64,000 nucleotides of DNA from Pseudaminobacter sp040049255 (GTDB lineage: Bacteria > Pseudomonadota > Alphaproteobacteria > Rhizobiales > Rhizobiaceae). Every line of letters starts with the position of its first letter. The first letter of the stretch is position 1. The notes beneath the pieces are model-generated. The model had not been told where the DNA came from, made no database searches, and saw only the letters and a list, made by a program, of their open reading frames with translations. The position numbers were made by a program, and so were the translations under genes. The stretch is taken from positions 186,001-250,000 of the forward strand of contig NZ_JBDZDR010000003.1 of assembly GCF_040049255.1 (NCBI RefSeq), read 5' to 3'. This document shows positions 58,026-64,000 of the stretch, piece after piece.

Positions 58026-59471
58026 ATGCTGCGCAAGACCGATTTCTTCATCGACGGACGCTGGACCGCGCCGGTCACGCCCAGGGAGCTCGAGGTCATC
58101 AACCCGGCCGACGAGCAGCCCTTCGCCGTCATCTCGCTGGGCTCGGCCGCCGATGTCGACAAGGCCGTTGCCGCCGCGCGCAAGGCCTTCGAAAGCTGGA
58201 GCCTTACCAGCCGCGAGGAGCGCCTCGAATATCTCGAAAAGCTGCTCGCCGCCTACAAGAAGCGCCTGCCCGACATGTCGCAGGCCATCTCCACCGAGAT
58301 GGGCGCGCCGATCAAGCTCGCCACGGAATCGCAGGCTTCCGTGGGTGCCTATCACATCAAGAACTTCATCCGCGCGCTGAAGGAATTCGAGTTCGAGCAC
58401 CAGCTCAGCGACATCGCCCCCAACGACCGCATCGTGCACGAGCCGATCGGCGTCTGCGGCCTGATCACGCCGTGGAACTGGCCGATGAACCAGGTGACGC
58501 TGAAGGTCGTGCCCGCGCTTGCGGCCGGCTGCACCGTGGTGCTGAAGCCGTCCGAGATCGCGCCGATGTCGTCCATCGTGTTTGCCGAGATAATGGAGGA
58601 GGCCGGCTTCCCGGCCGGCGTGTTCAATATGGTCAATGGCGATGGCCCGACCGTCGGCGAGGCGATGTCGCGTCACCCCGGCATCGACATGATGTCGTTC
58701 ACCGGCTCGACCCGCGCCGGCATCGCCGTCACCAAGGCGGCGGCCGAGACGGTTAAGCGCGTGACGCTTGAACTGGGCGGCAAGTCGCCCAATATCGTCT
58801 TTGCCGACACCGACGTGACGGCTGCCGTGAAGCGCGGCGTGGCGCACTGCTTCGAAAACACCGGCCAGTCCTGCAATGCGCCCACGCGCATGCTGGTCCA
58901 GCGCTCAATCTACGACCAGGCGGTCGAGGTGGCCCGCGAAGCCGCCGAAGAAACCCGCGTCGGTAACCCCTCTGAAGACGGCGACCATATAGGCCCGGTC
59001 ATCTCGGCCCTCCAGTTCGACAAGATCCAGGGCCTGATCGAGGCCGGCATCAAGGAAGGCGCGCGCCTCGTCGCCGGCGGTACCGGCCGTCCGGAAGGGT
59101 TCAACCGCGGCTATTTTGTGCGTCCGACGGTCTTTGCCGATGTGTCGAACGACATGCGCATCGCGCAGGAGGAAGTGTTCGGGCCCGTACTGGCGATGAT
59201 CCCCTTCGACACCGAGGAAGAGGCGATCGCGATTGCCAACGACACGCCCTACGGCCTGTCGGGCTACATCCAGACCGGCAGCCAGGAACGCGCCCACCGC
59301 GTGGCGCGCCGCCTGCGCTCTGGCATGGTGCAGCTCAACGGCTCGTCGCGCGGCCCGGGAAGCCCCTTCGGCGGCTACAAGCAGTCGGGCCTCGGCCGCG
59401 AGGGCGGCAAATGGGGCCTCGAAGATTTTCTCGAGGTCAAGTCCATATCCGGCTGGAACACCGGGGCCTGA
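58026..59471 (+). CDS. NAD(P)-dependent aldehyde dehydrogenase
   Basis: 481-residue ALDH-superfamily enzyme that oxidises an aldehyde to the acid. The oxyanion Asn151 and the cofactor Lys174 lie in TPWNWPMNQV and LKPSE; the general base Glu249 is in LELGGKSP and the nucleophile Cys283 in GQSCNAPT. The substrate cannot be assigned; it could be the terminal enzyme of the sugar-acid route suggested by the SDR/SMP-30 pair, but it is not cotranscribed with them. AAAGGAGAG precedes the ATG. Confidence 0.93.
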   Translation: MLRKTDFFIDGRWTAPVTPRELEVINPADEQPFAVISLGSAADVDKAVAAARKAFESWSLTSREERLEYLEKLLAAYKKRLPDMSQAISTEMGAPIKLATESQASVGAYHIKNFIRALKEFEFEHQLSDIAPNDRIVHEPIGVCGLITPWNWPMNQVTLKVVPALAAGCTVVLKPSEIAPMSSIVFAEIMEEAGFPAGVFNMVNGDGPTVGEAMSRHPGIDMMSFTGSTRAGIAVTKAAAETVKRVTLELGGKSPNIVFADTDVTAAVKRGVAHCFENTGQSCNAPTRMLVQRSIYDQAVEVAREAAEETRVGNPSEDGDHIGPVISALQFDKIQGLIEAGIKEGARLVAGGTGRPEGFNRGYFVRPTVFADVSNDMRIAQEEVFGPVLAMIPFDTEEEAIAIANDTPYGLSGYIQTGSQERAHRVARRLRSGMVQLNGSSRGPGSPFGGYKQSGLGREGGKWGLEDFLEVKSISGWNTGA

Positions 59472-59546
59472 GCTAGATCGTCGGACGGCGCATAACCCTG
59501 CAGCGGGCGCCAAACCCTGCAGATTATCGTGACGATACCCAACCCC

Positions 59547-59610
59547 CGTCGTCCTCGGGCCGGAGCACGAGCGCAGCGAAGTGCGGAGGTTCCGGGGACC
59601 CATGCCTCGG
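59547..59610. repeat. Candidate dispersed intergenic repeat (RIME-like)
   Basis: The stretch begins CGTCGTCCTCGGGC, has GCGCAGCGAAG in the middle and ends GGACCCATGCCTCGG. This resembles the small mosaic repeats scattered through rhizobial intergenic DNA that carry CTCGGG/CCGAG arms and end in CCATGCC. It lies in the 226-base gap between the ALDH and the convergent hydrolase gene, where I see no gene. Confidence 0.45.
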
Positions 59611-59697
59611 ATTCTCAACCGGCAGGCCAGTGCAGGGGACAGGCCAAGCTGGATGCAAGCATCAGCGCTTTGCCTGTCCTTGCCAACGCCGCCCAGC

Positions 59698-60417
59698 TCA
59701 CGCCCCCGCGCCGGCCAGATAGTCATCGATGATCTCGCGCATGCGCCGCGCATCAAAACTCGGCCCATGCCCGCCATGGCCGATGCGGATCGGCAGCGTC
59801 TTCAGCCGCTCCATGGTGTGCCGATAGACTGCCTTGTCCGATCCCGGCATGTCGTCCAGCAGCCTGTCGTCATAGATGGCGTCGCCGCCGAAGAAGACGC
59901 CGTTCTTCTCATCAAACAGGCCGATGCCGTCGGGCGAGTGGCCGGGCAGTTCCAGCACGGTGAAGCGGCGGTCGCCGAGGTCGATCACGTCGCCCTCGCC
60001 AAGAATGCGCGTCAGCGGCGCGGGCGTCAGCCGGTAGTCGGCAGGCGTCCAGCCGGGCGAGGGCAGCCTGCTCACCGGCCGCTCGATCTCGCGATACTCT
60101 TCCGCGAAGGTCAGTTCGTCGGGCATGGTGGCGAAGGCTTCGGCCGACTCGCGCGGCCCCAGCCGGTGCTCGAACTCATGGAGCCCGCCGACATGGTCGA
60201 GGTGGATATGCGTGGCGAGCGCCAGCACCGGCTTGCCAGGCGTCAGGTCGAGCACGGGCCGCAGCGGCCTCAGCCCCATGCCGGTGTCCACCAGGAGGTC
60301 CGCCTCCGCTCCGCGCACCAGCCAGATATTGGCGCTGAAAAAGGGATCGACATAGGGCTCGGTCACCAGCGTGATCTGCTGGTCGATGGGTGTCTTCACG
60401 AACCAGTCGTCTGTCAT
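59698..60417 (-). CDS. Metallo-beta-lactamase-fold hydrolase
   Basis: 239-residue enzyme of the MBL superfamily. The zinc-binding motif HxHxDH is at 70-75 in THIHLDHVGG, further ligands are in ELPGHSPDG and FGGDAIYDD, and the C-terminal His is in GHGGHGPSF. The form is that of glyoxalase II-like thiolesterases or lactonases, but the substrate is unknown. AAGGACGG precedes the ATG at 60417. A palindromic repeat separates it from the flavoprotein gene upstream on the same strand. Confidence 0.87.
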   Translation of the reverse strand: MTDDWFVKTPIDQQITLVTEPYVDPFFSANIWLVRGAEADLLVDTGMGLRPLRPVLDLTPGKPVLALATHIHLDHVGGLHEFEHRLGPRESAEAFATMPDELTFAEEYREIERPVSRLPSPGWTPADYRLTPAPLTRILGEGDVIDLGDRRFTVLELPGHSPDGIGLFDEKNGVFFGGDAIYDDRLLDDMPGSDKAVYRHTMERLKTLPIRIGHGGHGPSFDARRMREIIDDYLAGAGA

Positions 60418-60449
60418 CGGCCGTCCTTCCCAGCCGCGTTGTTTTTTTG

Positions 60450-60496
60450 GAGCACGATCTTGTCCGAAAAGTCTGCAACTTTTCGGGATCATGCTC
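60450..60496. repeat. Palindromic repeat element of the GAGCATGATC type
   Basis: GAGCACGATC (60450-60459) and CCGAAAAGT (60464-60472) face ACTTTTCGG (60478-60486) and GATCATGCTC (60487-60496), giving a 47-base near-perfect hairpin whose last base is the first base of the adjacent stop codon complement. Palindromes with these arms are very common in Mesorhizobium and Bradyrhizobium intergenic DNA. It could act as an mRNA-stabilising or terminator-like hairpin for the flavoprotein gene. Confidence 0.7.
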
Positions 60497-61737
60497 TAAG
60501 CGGCTGCTTCCTTCTGCGCCTCGGCCAACGCCGCCTTCAGCGCGTCGGCACCGGCGGCCACCGTCTCGGCCCGCGGCGAGAAGCCGGCACCCAGCATCTT
60601 GCGGCCGAGCATGTGGTCGGCCGGCCGGTTGACGGATTCGATCGCGATCAGCCGGGTGCCGAAATAGTGGTAAACGGAAAACTTGTTGTCGGCCACGTCG
60701 CCCACCACCACGGTGCTGTCGCTCGCGCCGGCCAGCCCCACCATCTGCAGCTTCATGTCGCCGATGTCCGACCAGAACCACGGCACGCTGTCGTAGTGGC
60801 CGTCATGGCCCATTATGGTACGCGCGGCGAGCCTGGCGTGGTCGGTGGCGTTCTGCACCGATTCCAGCCGCACGTCGGTGCCGGAAAACAGGTGGCGATA
60901 GTTGGCGACGTCGCCGATGGCGAGGATCTCGGGCTGCGAGCTGCGCAGCTGGCCGTCCACCCGCACGCCGTTCGAAAGCGTCAGGCCGGCGGCCTGCGCC
61001 AACTCGACATTCGGCACCACGCCGATGCCGACGATGACCATCTGCGCCGGCAGCCTTTCGCCGTGGGAATTGAGGGCGGCCGAGACATGGCCATTGACGC
61101 CTTCGAGCCTTTCGATCGTGGTCTGGGTCAAGACCCGGATGCCCATGGCTTCGAGCCGCTGGCGCACATGCGCCGAGATGGCAGGCGCCACCGCGCGGCC
61201 AAGCAGGCGGTCCTGCGCCTCCACCACCGTCACGTTGGGGCCGCCGAGCCGCAGCGTCGCCGCGATTTCCAGCCCGATGAAGCCACCGCCGAGGATCACC
61301 ACATCCTCGATCGCCCCGCTCAGCTCGCGGATGGCGCGTGCATCGGCCACCGAGCGCAGCGACAGCACGCCAGCCAGCTCCGCGCCGGCAAGCTTCAGTT
61401 CGCGCGGGCGCGAGCCAGTGGCCAGGATCGCGGCGTCGAAGGGCAGCGTTGCCCCGCCGGCCAGCTCCAGCCGCCGCGCCGAAAGGTCGATGCGCTCCAC
61501 CGAGGCGCCGAGCCTCAGGTCGATGTGGTTGTTGGTATAGAAGATTTCGGCGCGCAGCATCTGCGGCTGCGCGGCCGGGTCCTTGATGAAGGTCTTGGAC
61601 AGCGGCGGCTTGTGATAGGGCAGCTCGTTCTCGTCGCCGACGAGCGTCACCGGCCCGTCATAGCCTTCTTCGCGCAGGCTGGCCGCAGCCTGCACCCCGG
61701 CATGACCCGCACCGATAATGACAACGCCGTTCTTCAT
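60496..61737 (-). CDS. FAD-dependent ferredoxin-reductase-like oxidoreductase
   Basis: 413-residue flavoprotein of the BphA4/putidaredoxin reductase type. FAD binding uses VVIIGAGHAGVQAAASL at the N-terminus and ILAIGDVANY in the C-terminal half, and NAD binding uses VVILGGGFIGLEIAATL in the middle. A C-terminal reductase domain (WFWSDIGDMKLQMVG) completes it. It would pass electrons from NADH to a [2Fe-2S] ferredoxin or rubredoxin serving an oxygenase, neither of which is adjacent. The ATG at 61737 (MKNGVVIIGAG) is the only one close to the FAD motif. Confidence 0.9.
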   Translation of the reverse strand: MKNGVVIIGAGHAGVQAAASLREEGYDGPVTLVGDENELPYHKPPLSKTFIKDPAAQPQMLRAEIFYTNNHIDLRLGASVERIDLSARRLELAGGATLPFDAAILATGSRPRELKLAGAELAGVLSLRSVADARAIRELSGAIEDVVILGGGFIGLEIAATLRLGGPNVTVVEAQDRLLGRAVAPAISAHVRQRLEAMGIRVLTQTTIERLEGVNGHVSAALNSHGERLPAQMVIVGIGVVPNVELAQAAGLTLSNGVRVDGQLRSSQPEILAIGDVANYRHLFSGTDVRLESVQNATDHARLAARTIMGHDGHYDSVPWFWSDIGDMKLQMVGLAGASDSTVVVGDVADNKFSVYHYFGTRLIAIESVNRPADHMLGRKMLGAGFSPRAETVAAGADALKAALAEAQKEAAA

Positions 61738-61928
61738 GGGATTTTGGCCTTGCTTCTTCGAAGCCACAATAGGTTTCCGCGCGGCGGGCAAGTCGTCTCG
61801 TTCCGACAGCGCGCATCCCTTTTGGGTCGCACCTGGGACAGGCCGGTGTCAAGCGTGAGCCGCGGGCGGTCGAGCCTGCCGCAGGGGCACCGGATTGCCG
61901 GCAAAAAGCCATAAACTTGACATCGTTA

Positions 61929-61947
61929 GTTTAGAATAGTTCTAAAC
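61929..61947. promoter_or_regulatory. Irr box / iron control element (ICE)
   Basis: GTTTAGAATAGTTCTAAAC is a perfect palindrome of 8-bp arms around TAG and matches the ICE consensus TTTAGAA-N3-TTCTAAA bound by the heme-dependent regulator Irr in alphaproteobacteria. It follows a TTGACA -35 element and would overlap the -10 region, a position that fits repression when iron is low. The downstream genes (imelysin, bfd, bfr) handle iron, which supports the call. Confidence 0.8.
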
Positions 61948-62077
61948 TATTGATTTATATAGCTTTTAACGGGGATTTTTGTTGACTCCACGTCCCGCTA
62001 TGGCTTTATGGCAGCGTGCCTGAAGGGCGCACACCTTTGATGTCTGGGCCTTGAACCCGTTCGATTGGAGGAATTTG

Positions 62078-62152
62078 GTGTCTGGTTTTTTCGAGCCGCG
62101 CTCGCACGCGGCCCATATGCAGCAGATAGCGGGCCGAGCGGAGGCCTGCTGA
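62078..62152 (+). CDS. Candidate 24-residue leader peptide
   Basis: A GTG preceded by TTGGAGGAA opens a 24-codon frame (MSGFFEPRSHAAHMQQIAG...EAC). The stop overlaps the ATG of the next tiny frame (TGATG). No family is recognised. Composition is not diagnostic, so it may be a regulatory leader rather than a functional protein. Confidence 0.35.
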   Translation: MSGFFEPRSHAAHMQQIAGRAEAC

Positions 62153-62244
62153 TGTCGCTGCGAATTCAAGATTTTAACGGTCACGACGACTGCGGTTTCG
62201 GGGACGCTCCCGCAGCCTGCGCGGCGCGTGCCAGCATTCATTGA
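62152..62244 (+). CDS. Candidate 30-residue coupled small ORF
   Basis: It starts in the TGATG overlap and encodes MSLRIQDFNGHDDCGFGDAP... with two cysteines and a His-Asp-Asp-Cys run. Its stop lies 11 bases before the imelysin ATG, next to the GAGGAGAG ribosome-binding site. Translation through it would deliver ribosomes to imelysin. No homologue is recognised. Confidence 0.35.
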   Translation: MSLRIQDFNGHDDCGFGDAPAACAARASIH

Positions 62245-62255
62245 GGAGAGGGCGG

Positions 62256-63557
62256 ATGAAGGTTTCAACGATGGCGGCGCGCGGCAGGCGCCTGGCGGCA
62301 ATCACGGCGATAGCGGCGCTCACGGCGGCGGTCTTCGTCCTGCCGGCCCGGGCGGAGACCGATGCCAAGGCGGTGATCGCCACCTATTCCGATATCGCGC
62401 TAGCCAAGTATGAGGACTCGCTCGTCACCGCGAAGAAGCTCGACGAGGCCGTGTCGGCGCTGATCGCCAAGCCGTCGGTGGAAACGCTGGAAGCCGCCCG
62501 CACCGCCTGGAAGGCCGCGCGCATCCCCTACCAGCAGACCGAGGTCTACCGCTTCGGCAACGCGATCGTGGACGACTGGGAAGGCCGCGTGAACGCCTGG
62601 CCGCTGGACGAGGGGCTGATCGATTATGTCGACGCCGGCTACGGCACCGAGTCCGACGAGAATACGCTCTACACGGCCAACGTGATCGCCAACAAGTCGA
62701 TCGAAATCAACGGCCAGAAGGTCGACGCCTCCGAACTGACTCCGGAATTTTTGTCCGGCACGCTGCAGGAGGCCGGCGGCATCGAGGCCAACGTCGCCAC
62801 CGGCTACCATGCCATCGAGTTCCTGCTCTGGGGCCAGGACCTGAACGGCACCGGCCCCGGCGCCGGCAACCGCCCTCACACCGACTACGACACTGCCAAC
62901 TGCACCGGCGGCAATTGCGACCGCCGCGCGCAGTATCTCGCCTCGGCCTCGAAGCTGCTGGTCAGCGACCTGGAAGAGATGGTCGCCAACTGGGGCCCCG
63001 AGGGCGCGGCCCGCAAGGCTCTGGCCGATGGCGACGAGAAGGCGGGGTTGTCGGCGATCCTCACCGGCATGGGCTCGCTGTCCTATGGCGAGATGGCCGG
63101 CCAGCGGATGAAGCTCGGCCTTCTGCTGCACGATCCGGAGGAGGAGCATGACTGCTTCTCCGACAACACCCATATCTCGCATCTCTATGACGCGATCGGC
63201 ATCCGCAACGCCTATCTCGGCAGCTACACCCGCATCGACGGCTCGGTCGTCGCCGGCGCGTCGCTGTCGGAGCTGGTCAAGGCCGTCGATCCGGTCGTCG
63301 ACACGGAGCTGAAGGGCAAGTTCGACGCCACCGTCGCTGCCATGGAGGTGATCGCCCAGCGCGCCGAGAACGGCGAGGCCTACGACCAGCTGATCGGCGA
63401 GGGCAATGTCGAGGGCAACGCCGCCGTGCAGGCCGGCATCGACGCCCTGGTCGACCAGACCAAGTCGATCGAGCGCGCGGTCGCGGCGCTCAAGCTCGAC
63501 AACATCGCCTTCGAGGGCTCCGACAGCCTCGATGCGCCGGACACGGTGTTCAAATAG
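62256..63557 (+). CDS. Imelysin-family periplasmic iron-uptake protein
   Basis: 433-residue exported protein of the imelysin (M75/ICMP, EfeO-M75) family. A signal peptide with cleavage after ARA (about residue 33) precedes a helical domain with the GxHxxE motif at 183-188 (GYHAIEFLLWGQD). Related proteins bind iron or participate in ferrous iron and heme-iron uptake; despite the original name, peptidase activity is doubtful. GAGGAGAG precedes the ATG at 62256; a TTG at 62241 is less likely. An Irr box upstream and bfd-bfr downstream support a role in iron handling. Confidence 0.88.
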   Translation: MKVSTMAARGRRLAAITAIAALTAAVFVLPARAETDAKAVIATYSDIALAKYEDSLVTAKKLDEAVSALIAKPSVETLEAARTAWKAARIPYQQTEVYRFGNAIVDDWEGRVNAWPLDEGLIDYVDAGYGTESDENTLYTANVIANKSIEINGQKVDASELTPEFLSGTLQEAGGIEANVATGYHAIEFLLWGQDLNGTGPGAGNRPHTDYDTANCTGGNCDRRAQYLASASKLLVSDLEEMVANWGPEGAARKALADGDEKAGLSAILTGMGSLSYGEMAGQRMKLGLLLHDPEEEHDCFSDNTHISHLYDAIGIRNAYLGSYTRIDGSVVAGASLSELVKAVDPVVDTELKGKFDATVAAMEVIAQRAENGEAYDQLIGEGNVEGNAAVQAGIDALVDQTKSIERAVAALKLDNIAFEGSDSLDAPDTVFK

Positions 63558-63625
63558 GCCGGCGTCGGCCGGACAGTTAAAAGTCAAACGGCGCTTCCGG
63601 GCGCCGCCAGTCACCAAGGCAAGAC

Positions 63626-63937
63626 ATGCTTGTATGCCACTGTAACCTGATAACGGAAAAGGAGATCGAGGAGGCGATCATCGATCTGCTCGAGGCCGAT
63701 CCCTGGCAGCTCATCGTGCCGGCGAAGGTCTATCACTCGCTGCAGAAGCGTGGACGTTGTTGCGGCTGCTTTCCAAATGTGGTGGAAACGATCATCCGGG
63801 TCACCGAGCACTATCACCTGCGCTCGGACGCGAGCGAGGTGGACATCGTTTCACACATGGATCGCGTAAGGGAACTGCGCGTCCAGTATGGGAGCAGAAA
63901 CCATGAAAGGCGAAACGCAGGTCATCGAGCGGCTTAA
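63626..63937 (+). CDS. bfd: Bacterioferritin-associated ferredoxin
   Basis: [2Fe-2S] protein that reduces the ferric core of bacterioferritin so that stored iron can be released. The cluster ligands are Cys4 and Cys6 in LVCHCN and Cys45 and Cys48 in GRCCGCFP. At 103 residues it is longer than the 64-residue E. coli Bfd because of a C-terminal extension, which overlaps the bfr start by 35 bases. It is adjacent to its partner bfr. Confidence 0.93.
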   Translation: MLVCHCNLITEKEIEEAIIDLLEADPWQLIVPAKVYHSLQKRGRCCGCFPNVVETIIRVTEHYHLRSDASEVDIVSHMDRVRELRVQYGSRNHERRNAGHRAA

Positions 63938-64000
63938 CGAAGCACTGTTTCTGGAACTCGGCGCGGTCAACCAATATTGGCTCCATTACCGGCTGCTGGA
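63903..64000 (+). CDS. bfr: Bacterioferritin, N-terminal part (cut by window end)
   Basis: The first 32 codons are present: MKGETQVIERLNEALFLE followed by LGAVNQYWLHYRLL, the conserved start of bacterioferritin helix A with ferroxidase ligand Glu18. The 24-subunit heme-containing shell stores iron as a ferric mineral. GGAG lies just before the ATG. The remainder lies outside the window. It overlaps bfd by 35 bases in another frame. Confidence 0.93.
   Translation, partial: MKGETQVIERLNEALFLELGAVNQYWLHYRLL

Larger units (their letters stand above)
61738..62255. other. Control region between the flavoprotein and imelysin genes
   Basis: This 518-base divergent region has no full-size gene. From about 61915 it becomes AT-rich and contains TTGACA (61917-61922), a good -35 element, overlapped downstream by the Irr-type palindrome, and then two tiny ORFs with ribosome-binding sites (62078-62152 and 62152-62244) that run up to the imelysin start. 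In 61738-61910 I see only the presumed upstream region of the flavoprotein gene. Confidence 0.6.

Overview
The window is a stretch of GC-rich alphaproteobacterial chromosome, most likely from the order Hyphomicrobiales (Rhizobiales) and probably close to Mesorhizobium, Aminobacter or another Phyllobacteriaceae genus. That placement rests on gene content and order: pckA divergent from chvI-chvG, then hprK-EIIA-HPr-ahcY-divL-tsaE/kinase-murU-addB-addA-trxA; the block trpF-trpB-trpA-accD-folC; infC, rpmI-rplT and pheS-pheT; dnaK-dnaJ-pmtA with pyrF nearby; an intracellular PHB depolymerase; and a candidate Irr iron box. I see no rRNA, tRNA, CRISPR array, prophage or insertion sequence. Almost every base belongs to ordinary core genes.

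Layout. (1) 175-2301: ribosome rescue factor ArfB and gluconeogenic PckA, both on the minus strand. (2) 2693-6560: acid/envelope-stress two-component system ChvI-ChvG followed by a regulatory phosphotransfer set (HprK, EIIA-Man, HPr) with no sugar permease. (3) 6709-20171: AhcY, the tyrosine pseudo-kinase DivL, a TsaE-sugar kinase fusion plus MurU (tRNA modification and cell-wall recycling), the AddAB recombination nuclease, and thioredoxin. (4) 20304-25717: a cupin, then the minus-strand operon trpF-trpB-trpA-accD-folC. (5) 25797-29178: YgjP-type metallopeptidase, DUF2852 membrane protein, BenE-type transporter and an alpha/beta hydrolase. (6) 29378-35119: translation genes infC, rpmI, rplT, pheS, pheT with a membrane methyltransferase. 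(7) 35227-43231: oxidoreductase, M48 protease, dnaK, dnaJ, phospholipid methyltransferase, flavin reductase, pyrF, DUF1330. (8) 43477-50540: PHB depolymerase, a transglutaminase-like peptidase, a frameshifted SDR gene, ComM, GshB and a polyprenyl-type glycosyltransferase. (9) 50658-59471: a GT-C-like membrane protein, a GGDEF-EAL protein, SDR + SMP-30 lactonase, RlpA, an MFS exporter and an aldehyde dehydrogenase. (10) 59698-64000: metallo-beta-lactamase-fold hydrolase, ferredoxin-reductase-like flavoprotein, and an iron unit of imelysin, Bfd and Bfr (cut by the window end) behind an Irr-type palindrome.

The observations most worth a second look are: DivL with Tyr in place of the phospho-acceptor His; infC with a probable AUU start; two tiny, translationally coupled ORFs between the Irr box and the imelysin gene; TTAA-N7-TTAA (CtrA-type) boxes before the transglutaminase-like peptidase and rlpA; tandem AT-rich palindromes between pckA and chvI; a palindrome before ahcY; cysteine-free AccD and AddB; and the lower-GC, single-base frameshifted SDR gene. 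I found no clear new multi-gene system; the nearest candidates are the leader of the iron unit and the divergent glycosyltransferase/GT-C pair.
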